A DNA stretch of 7,288 nt from Dehalococcoidia bacterium (GTDB taxonomy: Bacteria > Chloroflexota > Dehalococcoidia > JACPQF01). The translations under genes and the position numbers were made by a program. Positions within the stretch are counted from its first letter, which is position 1; every line of letters begins with the position of its first letter. Below, in pieces: positions 1 to 4,797 of the stretch. The notes below the pieces were generated by a model that worked only from the letters and a program-made list of their open reading frames with translations, was not told the DNA's origin and ran no database searches. The stretch spans positions 1 through 7,288 of the forward strand of contig JAUSEJ010000194.1 in the NCBI GenBank assembly GCA_030650265.1, given 5' to 3'.

Positions 1-2
1 CT

Positions 3-248
3 ACATTATCCACCTTATTTTGGCCTCTTCAAGTGTCTAGTTTCATGGGTCCACTATATTATTCCTTTGAGGTGTTTCGAAATGGCGAGCTGCTCGACAG
101 AAGAGTCGCATACAGCTTTGAAATCGGGACTATCCATTACAAAGGACAAAACAAGAATCTCATCAAAATGGGCAAGGATGTCAACGGCGATACAATCCCT
201 GATTTGGAAGTTTATGGTCCGCGCACCTTTATCTTGTCCGGATCTTGA
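3..248 (+). CDS. 3' end of an unidentified gene with a Ca-binding-loop-like motif
   Basis: The frame is open from the left edge to the TGA at 246-248, so this is probably the C-terminal ~81 residues of a longer protein. A GTG at 33 is the first possible internal start, but it has no convincing ribosome binding site. The fragment contains DVNGDTIPDLE (codons at 177-209), which fits the D-x-[DN]-x-D-x3-D spacing of the calcium loops in FG-GAP/VCBS and dockerin-like repeats, with Thr where Gly is usual. The preceding residues are rich in aromatic and beta-prone residues (YYSFEVF, YSFEIGTIHY), consistent with a beta-structured, perhaps secreted, domain. No family is assigned. The opposite-strand frame (347-54) is open too but lacks such a motif, so I prefer the plus strand. 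It points away from the tRNA genes and shares no operon with anything in the window. Confidence 0.45.
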   Translation, partial: TLSTLFWPLQVSSFMGPLYYSFEVFRNGELLDRRVAYSFEIGTIHYKGQNKNLIKMGKDVNGDTIPDLEVYGPRTFILSGS

Positions 249-473
249 AAAGCCGTCGAGGAAAATGCCTGTTGGCGACTGGGGAGGCGGTTCGTTACGA
301 AGGTTGAATTTGTTTGGCAGACACTGTGGGGAATTCAAAACCAACATTCATAATGTGAATATGGCCGACCGAATCATGCCCTACGGAACGTTGAGTAATT
401 GGCGACTCATGTCGGTTCCCCATCGGGCCGAACTCGAACACTATCCTCGGCTTTGCCAATGCCCCCAAGTGGG
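249..473. other. Intergenic stretch without an identifiable gene
   Basis: This lies between the end of the partial gene and the 3' end of tRNA-Arg. Short frames exist but look like chance: low-complexity composition, no ribosome binding sites, and one of them runs antisense into the tRNA. A small dyad (ATTCA 346-350 / TGAAT 356-360) and an imperfect GC-rich hairpin around 414-434 are visible. Neither is followed by a T-run on either strand, so I see no convincing terminator for the tRNA unit here. Confidence 0.5.
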
Positions 474-545
474 TACCCCCGGGCAGACTCGAACTGCCGC
501 ACACGGTTTAGGAAACCGCTGCTCTATCCTCTGAGCTACGGGGGC
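474..545 (-). tRNA. tRNA-Arg (anticodon CCT)
   Basis: The reverse complement folds into a full 72-nt cloverleaf. It has a 7-bp acceptor stem (GCCCCCG/CGGGGGT, ending in a G1-U72 wobble), a 4-bp D stem (GCTC/GAGC) with D loop AGAGGATA, and an anticodon stem GCGGT/ACCGT around loop TTCCTAA. The anticodon is CCT, so it reads AGG (Arg). The T stem is GGCAG/CTGCC with loop TTCGAGT. A20 in the D loop fits the known arginine identity element. The discriminator is A, and the next genomic bases are CCC, so the CCA tail is not encoded and must be added after transcription. It is the second gene of a tRNA-Ala to tRNA-Arg unit; no promoter of its own is visible. Confidence 0.96.
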
Positions 546-574
546 AAAAGAAGGCAAACTCTGCGCTTGCCTTC
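546..574 (-). terminator. Terminator-like hairpin in the tRNA spacer
   Basis: In the minus-strand transcript the 30-nt spacer between the tRNAs is almost entirely a perfect 8-bp hairpin: GAAGGCAA (574-567), a 9-nt loop, and TTGCCTTC (557-550). TTTT follows at 549-546, directly abutting G1 of tRNA-Arg. Stem plus U-run resembles a weak intrinsic terminator or attenuator. It could equally be a processing element that separates the two tRNAs. The U-run is only four long (CUUUU), so termination would be partial. Confidence 0.5.
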
Positions 575-575
575 C

Positions 576-651
576 TGGTGGAGATAGGGGGATTCGAACC
601 CCCGACCTCTGCGATGCGAACGCAGCGCTCTCCCGATTGAGCTATATCCCC
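576..651 (-). tRNA. tRNA-Ala (anticodon CGC)
   Basis: The reverse complement gives a canonical 76-nt tRNA. The acceptor stem GGGGATA/TATCTCC contains the G3-U70 wobble pair that is the alanine identity determinant. The D stem is GCTC/GAGC with loop AATCGGGA, which includes G20. The anticodon stem CTGCG/CGCAG surrounds loop TTCGCAT, giving anticodon CGC, which reads GCG. The T arm is GGGGG TTCGAAT CCCCC, and the discriminator is A. The CCA end is encoded (576-578), unlike in the neighbouring tRNA-Arg. It is the first gene of the unit, with a promoter about 55 bp upstream. Confidence 0.97.
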
Positions 652-657
652 GGACGA

Positions 658-685
658 GCTGTCAGCCGTCAGCTTTCAGCCATTG
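658..685 (-). repeat. Imperfect 7-bp tandem repeat in the tRNA leader
   Basis: Three consecutive heptamers read on the plus strand as GCTGTCA (658-664), GCCGTCA (665-671) and GCTTTCA (672-678), followed by a decayed partial unit GCCATTG (679-685). In the tRNA transcript they appear as TGAAAGC, TGACGGC and TGACAGC. They lie between the predicted transcription start (~699) and the 5' end of tRNA-Ala, in the leader that RNase P would remove. Such heptameric arrays resemble the short tandemly repeated repeats known in some bacterial intergenic regions. The function is unknown. Confidence 0.6.
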
Positions 686-705
686 ACCAAGGCCTTGCAG
701 ACGTG

Positions 706-735
706 ATTATAGCATCGTCTGAAATGGACTGTCAA
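706..735 (-). promoter_or_regulatory. Sigma-70 promoter of the tRNA-Ala/tRNA-Arg unit
   Basis: On the minus strand a perfect -35 TTGACA (735-730) is separated by 18 bp from a perfect -10 TATAAT (711-706). An extended -10 TG lies one base upstream (TGCTATAAT). Predicted start is near 699, giving a ~48-nt leader. A 6-bp inverted repeat, CAGACG (698-703) / CGTCTG (716-721), flanks the -10 hexamer. The promoter begins only 22 bp beyond the stop codon of the transporter gene at 758, and no strong terminator separates them, so read-through from that operon into the tRNAs is possible. Confidence 0.9.
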
Positions 736-757
736 GAATAATCAGGCAGAAAGGCGT

Positions 758-2020
758 CTATTGCCGGGGGGTAAAGGCGGGCTGCTTTTTTCGCCGGGCG
801 CGCCGGCCGGTCTCGGGGAGAAAGAGGCCCGGGATGAGCATGGCCAAAGGGTAAAAGGTGGAGACTAACAGGGCTACGAACAGGGTACCAGCGTTCTCGT
901 AGATGAAGCCCACGAGGGGTGGTCCAAAAACCGCGCCAGCGTTCATGAGGGTAACGATGAATGCCGCCCCCACCGCCACTTCTCGGGGTTTGACGCCTGC
1001 AAGGTCGTATGGAATGGCTAAGAGAGCCGGTATGATGAGAGCGACAAGAACGCCATGCACAAAGGAAGAAGCGCCAAGGACAATCGTGCTGTCTCCCCAA
1101 AGCATGCTCAGGCGCATAGCAAACGCGGCAACGGTCGCCACGCAGATCACGGGCTTCTTGTAGCCGACCTTGTCCATGACGAACGTGGAGAGGAAGGAGC
1201 CGGCCATGGAGCCCAAAGGGAAAAGACCGATCAGCAGGCCGGCAGTGGTCAGGGGAATATCCTTCTCCCTCAGCAAGAAGGTAGGCCAGAAAACTATAAA
1301 AGAACTCCAGCCGCCCATCATCCCCATGAACCCGAACCCGGCCAGCCAGAGTTCCTTATACTTGACCACGCTGCGCAGGGGCGAATCGCCCTGCGTCCGA
1401 ACACCCTCCAGATAGCTTCTGGTAGCCCTCTCCCGACCGACCAGGTGCCAGATCAGGCAGGTCATCATGAGCAGAACGCCGTAGGTGTAAAGGGCGCCGC
1501 GCCAGCCACCGACGAGTTCCATCCAGAAAGGCGTGAGCGCCACCGCAGCGCTCGAAGCTAGATTGCCCAAGCCACTGGTGATGCCTTGTACGGCAGGCAC
1601 CTCCCGCGTCTCAAACCATTGCTGGATTAGGAGAGGAAATACCGCCGTACGCGAGATAAAGGCTGCTACAAATCCGGCCCTTCCCAGAAGCTCGATCTCA
1701 TAGGTAGGAGCCCACCCCTGGAGGAGCGTGAAGGCGCCGCCGACGAACATAGTTACCGTGACAATCTTCTTCGGGCTGTAGCGCGAAAACAAGGCGGTAA
1801 GGGGGATCACAAGGATCGCCGTGAAGATCCAAAAGATGGCGCCAAGCACGCCTGACTGAGTGGGTGACATGTTCAAATCCCGAGTCATGGCGGGCAGCAT
1901 GACGCCCAAAGAGAGGCTGACCAATTGGGCCGCCTCTGACATGCCCCAAAAGGAGCTGATGACAACCCAACGATAGGATGAAGGCCTCCTTTCGTCGATG
2001 GCTTTATCGCCAGAGATCAT
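758..2020 (-). CDS. Major facilitator superfamily (MFS) transporter
   Basis: A 420-residue inner-membrane secondary transporter of the normal MFS length. Twelve hydrophobic segments can be placed at about residues 17-39, 56-77, 85-103, 109-135, 144-166, 175-194, 225-248, 258-279, 289-308, 313-336, 347-369 and 378-401, with the usual charged central loop at ~195-224. The loop between helices 2 and 3 is a degenerate motif A (LFSRYSPKKI, lacking the usual Asp). The matching loop between helices 8 and 9 (VMDKVGYKK) is better conserved. The C-terminus PETGRRARRKK is a typical cytoplasmic tail. The start ATG lies 6 nt after the dehydrogenase stop with only a weak GAAAG ribosome binding site, suggesting translational coupling. 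Substrate is not readable; co-transcription with an acyl-CoA enzyme suggests an organic acid or related anion (inference). Confidence 0.9.
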   Translation of the reverse strand: MISGDKAIDERRPSSYRWVVISSFWGMSEAAQLVSLSLGVMLPAMTRDLNMSPTQSGVLGAIFWIFTAILVIPLTALFSRYSPKKIVTVTMFVGGAFTLLQGWAPTYEIELLGRAGFVAAFISRTAVFPLLIQQWFETREVPAVQGITSGLGNLASSAAVALTPFWMELVGGWRGALYTYGVLLMMTCLIWHLVGRERATRSYLEGVRTQGDSPLRSVVKYKELWLAGFGFMGMMGGWSSFIVFWPTFLLREKDIPLTTAGLLIGLFPLGSMAGSFLSTFVMDKVGYKKPVICVATVAAFAMRLSMLWGDSTIVLGASSFVHGVLVALIIPALLAIPYDLAGVKPREVAVGAAFIVTLMNAGAVFGPPLVGFIYENAGTLFVALLVSTFYPLAMLIPGLFLPETGRRARRKKQPAFTPRQ

Positions 2021-2026
2021 GTCATT

Positions 2027-2881
2027 CTACTTTCGATACTCGTAGAACCCCTTGCCGGATTTGCGGCCGAATTGGCCGGCGAGGACCATGCGCTTCAGGA
2101 TCGACGGCGGGGAAAAGCGGGTCTCGCGGAACTCGTCGAACATCTGCAGACCAACGTAGTAGATTGTGTCGATGCCGATCAGGTCGAGCAGGGCCAGTGG
2201 GCCGATAGGGAAGCTACAGCCGAGCATCATGCCCTGGTCGATGTCCTCCTTGGAAGCCAACCCGGCCTCCAAGACCCGCGCCGCATCCAGCAGATAGGGA
2301 ACCAGGAGACGGTTGACCACGAAGCCGGTGGTGTCTGGCGCCAGAATCGGCGTCTTACCCAAGGAATTGCCAAATTCCCGCAGGGTCGCGATGGTCTCGT
2401 CGCTGGTGACCAGAGTTTTGACTACCTCGACCAGTTTCATCAGAGGAACGGGATTGAAGAAGTGTAGCCCGCCAACTCGCTCCGGTCGTTTAGTCGCCGC
2501 GGCGATCTCGATTATGGTCATCGATGAGGTATTGCTGGCGAAAATGGTCTCCGCCTTGCAGATGTTGTCCAGCTCGGCAAACAGCTTTCTCTTCTCGCCA
2601 ATGTTTTCGATGATGGCCTCTATTACAATATCGCAGTCCTTGAAATCGGCGAGGGCAGTGGTGGGCGTTAGCCGGCCCATGGCGGCATCGGCGTCCGCCT
2701 GGCCGATGGTCCCGCGATTGACAAGCCGGGAGAGTGATGTCTTAATGTTCGCAACTCCGCGGCTTAACAGTTCATCGTTGATCTCCCTGACCACGGTCGG
2801 GTAGCCGGCTTGGGCAGCAGTTTGGGCGATGCCGCCTCCCATGAGCCCGCAGCCCACCACTCCGACTTTCTTGATCTCCAT
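2027..2881 (-). CDS. hbd: 3-hydroxybutyryl-CoA dehydrogenase
   Basis: A 284-residue cytoplasmic enzyme, full length for the single-function 3-hydroxyacyl-CoA dehydrogenase family. It interconverts (S)-3-hydroxybutyryl-CoA and acetoacetyl-CoA with NAD(P). The N-terminal Rossmann domain has GVVGCGLMGGGIA (GxGxxG, residues 10-15) and an acidic residue after strand 2 (E33). The family signature GLHFFNPVPLMKLVEVV lies at 138-154. By alignment with the human enzyme the catalytic set is S119, H140, E152 and N190, all present. The C-terminal helical domain (~184-284) ends in the typical GRKSGKGFYEY. The start ATG at 2881 is preceded by GAGGT 11 nt upstream and AAAGGA closer in. It is first in a two-gene operon with the MFS transporter. 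No thiolase, crotonase or acyl-CoA dehydrogenase is in the window, so the direction (beta-oxidation or butyrate-type synthesis) cannot be told. Confidence 0.95.
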   Translation of the reverse strand: MEIKKVGVVGCGLMGGGIAQTAAQAGYPTVVREINDELLSRGVANIKTSLSRLVNRGTIGQADADAAMGRLTPTTALADFKDCDIVIEAIIENIGEKRKLFAELDNICKAETIFASNTSSMTIIEIAAATKRPERVGGLHFFNPVPLMKLVEVVKTLVTSDETIATLREFGNSLGKTPILAPDTTGFVVNRLLVPYLLDAARVLEAGLASKEDIDQGMMLGCSFPIGPLALLDLIGIDTIYYVGLQMFDEFRETRFSPPSILKRMVLAGQFGRKSGKGFYEYRK

Positions 2882-2979
2882 ATTCCTTTTCTACCTCACA
2901 GTTTCTTTATACTCGGCCCTCAAAGCACGGCCTTGTCACGTCGATTGGAACCGGCTGAGCACGGGTCTTGCCGCCAGCA

Positions 2980-3008
2980 ATTCTAGCATCGGGGCAGGAG
3001 GGTGTCAA
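2980..3008 (-). promoter_or_regulatory. Sigma-70 promoter of the hbd-MFS operon
   Basis: The minus strand reads TTGACA (3008-3003), a 17-bp spacer, then TAGAAT (2985-2980) with an extended -10 TG (TGCTAGAAT). Predicted start is near 2973, leaving a ~92-nt leader before the ATG at 2881. The bases around the -10, CGATGCTAGAAT, match the tRNA promoter (CGATGCTATAAT) at 11 of 12 positions. The -35 box faces that of the adaptor promoter across 13 bp. Confidence 0.85.
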
Positions 3009-3021
3009 GAAGAAACGGCGA

Positions 3022-3050
3022 TTGAAAGTAGACATCGAAGCGGGTATAAT
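3022..3050 (+). promoter_or_regulatory. Sigma-70 promoter of the adaptor-permease operon
   Basis: TTGAAA (3022-3027, five of six to consensus), a 17-bp spacer and a perfect TATAAT (3045-3050). Predicted start is near 3057, giving a ~60-nt leader to the ATG at 3117. It is divergent from, and closely packed against, the hbd promoter. This promoter lies inside the upstream in-frame extension of the adaptor frame, which is the main reason for choosing the internal start. Confidence 0.85.
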
Positions 3051-3068
3051 ATCCTCGGCTGCTACCCG
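3041..3068. promoter_or_regulatory. Inverted repeat over the adaptor promoter -10, candidate operator
   Basis: CGGGTA (3041-3046) and TACCCG (3063-3068) form a perfect 6-bp inverted repeat separated by 16 bp. The half-sites are centred 22 bp apart, about two helical turns. The left arm overlaps the -10 TATAAT and the right arm lies just past the predicted start, a typical position for a repressor site. No regulator gene is present in the window, so the assignment is positional inference only. Confidence 0.35.
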
Positions 3069-3100
3069 GTCTCAGTTGGAAGGATTGATAGCTTACGGCA

Positions 3101-3107
3101 AGGGGAG
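3101..3107 (+). promoter_or_regulatory. Ribosome binding site that sets the adaptor start
   Basis: AGGGGAG lies 9 nt before the ATG at 3117. It supports this start over the in-frame ATG at 2829, which would add 96 residues encoded across both divergent promoters and antisense to the start of hbd. Confidence 0.75.
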
Positions 3108-3116
3108 AAAGTTCTG

Positions 3117-4742
3117 ATGAAGGCGTTAAGGTCGAGAATCAGACTTGGAATATTTGTGGTTGTAGTCATCGCGGTTGGGGTGGCAGGATTCGTGGTCTAC
3201 AACAAGCTCGCCGCAGAGTCTTCTGATTCTGGCCCGGCGAGGACAGTTGCCGTGAAACAGGGGATGGTCCTCAACAAGATCACGGCTCCCGGTACCGTGG
3301 CGATGTCGCAATCACAGGTTCTATCTGCCAAGGGTACCGTCGGATCGTCGGTGGATGTCAAGGTGGCCGTTGGCGATAAGGTGGTCATCGGACAGTTACT
3401 GGCCAAGTTCGATTCAACTGCCCTCAAGACCAGTGTACGGCAAGCTGAGGTGAATTTGGACACGGCTAAGGCCAGGCTGGAGCAGGCCCTCACCCCCTAT
3501 CAGCCTACCGACATTGCCCTCCAGAAATCTGTGGTCGAGATGGCGCGAGCCAAGCTCCGACTCGCCGAGCAACCCTATGACGATGAAGACATAGCGGTCG
3601 CAGAGTCGGCGGTGAGAAAGGCTACGTATGATCTCGAACAGTCGAAGCTAAACCAGGTGATCGTCCAAAAAAGTGCCGCGGTCGCCCTCGATCCCCGCAC
3701 TGCTCAGAACGAGTTCAACTGGTATGAGTCCAACTACGGGCAGACCCTGCAGCGCTATCAGGCTAACCGGGAGAGCAAGGAGAAGTTGGATGGCGACTAC
3801 GCGGCCGTGATCCTGGCTAAAGAGAAGCTCGAGACGGCCAGAACCAAAGCGCATGTGGCGACAAACGCTGCCCAGGCTCAGATCTACCAGTTGACAGATG
3901 CTCTGCAGTTGGCGCAGGCTAAGCTGGACAAGATAAACGCGGGGTCTGAGCCGCAAACCGTACAGGACGCCCAGGCAGTTCTCGGCGTGGCCGAAGCCAA
4001 GTTGGCCCTGATGTTGCCAGGCCCTGATTCACTATCGATACGCACGGCGCAAAACGCGGTCGACCTGGCCCAAATTAACGCCGACAATGCCCGCCTGCAA
4101 TTGGAAGCGGTCACCTTAGTTGCGCCCTTCGACAGCACGGTCATTGTCGTTACATCCGTGGTGGGAGATAGCACTATACCGACGTCGGTGTCTATCACGA
4201 TCGCAGATCTGAACAAGATGCAGGTGAACGGGAGCGTAAACGAGATCGACGTGGCGAGAATAAAAATGGGGCAGACAGCGCAAGTAAAGGTTGATGCCTT
4301 CACCAACCGGCCCTTTGCTGGCAAAGTATTGAAGGTTGACACTATACCGACGATGAGCCAGGGGATCGTCAACTACGGGATAACGGTGATCCTCGACGAG
4401 TCGGGCGGCGTCTTGAAGCCGGGTATGACCGCTTCGGCCATCTTGACGGCAGACCAGAGAAACGACGTGCTGGTGGTGCCCATCGAGGCGGTGAGGGAGA
4501 ACAAAGGGAGTTTCCTCGTCGATGTGCAGGAACCTGATGGCATTGTGAGGGTGCGGGAAATTAGCATTGGCTTGAGCGACGAGAAAAACGTGGAAGTCGT
4601 CACAGGGCTGGAAGCAGAGGAACTGGTGGCGTTGCCCAAGATCGGGAGTGCTATCAAGACGGCGGATAAGAAGGCGACACCGGCGCCAGCGCCCAAGGCG
4701 CCCAACAATACGACCCAGCCGGCCAAACAACCTGGGAAGTAG
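3117..4742 (+). CDS. MacA/YknX-like membrane-fusion (HlyD family) adaptor of an ABC exporter
   Basis: A 541-residue membrane-anchored adaptor. A single N-terminal membrane segment (about residues 9-27) follows a basic start (MKALRSRIR). There is no lipobox Cys. The first half of a biotinyl-lipoyl-like domain is at ~56-104 and the second half at ~331-368 (VTLVAPFDS...). Between them is a very long helical hairpin, ~105-330. Beta-barrel and membrane-proximal domains follow (~369-505), then a disordered Ala/Pro/Lys tail (515-541). The hairpin contains regularly spaced A-x-x-x-[LA] units at residues 117, 143, 169 and again at 266, 292, 318, a 26-residue period with Pro/Gly/Asp linkers. Such adaptors couple a MacB-type permease to its substrate outside the membrane. 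The permease gene follows after 55 nt. An RND adaptor is less likely given that partner. At 541 residues it is clearly longer than E. coli MacA, mostly because of the hairpin. Confidence 0.88.
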   Translation: MKALRSRIRLGIFVVVVIAVGVAGFVVYNKLAAESSDSGPARTVAVKQGMVLNKITAPGTVAMSQSQVLSAKGTVGSSVDVKVAVGDKVVIGQLLAKFDSTALKTSVRQAEVNLDTAKARLEQALTPYQPTDIALQKSVVEMARAKLRLAEQPYDDEDIAVAESAVRKATYDLEQSKLNQVIVQKSAAVALDPRTAQNEFNWYESNYGQTLQRYQANRESKEKLDGDYAAVILAKEKLETARTKAHVATNAAQAQIYQLTDALQLAQAKLDKINAGSEPQTVQDAQAVLGVAEAKLALMLPGPDSLSIRTAQNAVDLAQINADNARLQLEAVTLVAPFDSTVIVVTSVVGDSTIPTSVSITIADLNKMQVNGSVNEIDVARIKMGQTAQVKVDAFTNRPFAGKVLKVDTIPTMSQGIVNYGITVILDESGGVLKPGMTASAILTADQRNDVLVVPIEAVRENKGSFLVDVQEPDGIVRVREISIGLSDEKNVEVVTGLEAEELVALPKIGSAIKTADKKATPAPAPKAPNNTTQPAKQPGK

Positions 4743-4797
4743 GCCCATGTGTACGGTCGTGAGACGCAGGTTGACGTTGTCCTAGAGGATAAAGACC

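Noticed and set aside
54..347. 97-codon minus-strand frame over the left-edge gene
   Set aside because: It is largely the complement of the plus-strand frame that carries the calcium-loop motif, with no supporting start signal. It is not fully excluded.
67..534. 155-codon plus-strand frame
   Set aside because: It runs antisense through tRNA-Arg, has no ribosome binding site, and has irregular composition.
803..820. LPETG near the C-terminus of the MFS transporter, resembling a sortase signal
   Set aside because: It follows the last membrane helix and is itself followed by a basic tail, the reverse of the LPXTG-hydrophobic-basic order. PET-G is also a common ending of MFS proteins.
2905..2935. 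TATAAA on the minus strand in the hbd leader as a second promoter
   Set aside because: No acceptable -35 at 16-18 bp spacing, and a much better promoter lies about 75 bp upstream.
2829..3116. In-frame 96-residue N-terminal extension of the adaptor, with a hydrophobic stretch that looks like a signal peptide
   Set aside because: It overlaps the start of hbd on the other strand and spans both divergent promoters. The ATG at 3117 has a good ribosome binding site and begins a normal basic-plus-membrane-anchor N-terminus.
4116..4748. 210-codon minus-strand frame inside the adaptor gene
   Set aside because: His/Arg-rich shadow of a well-supported coding region on the other strand.
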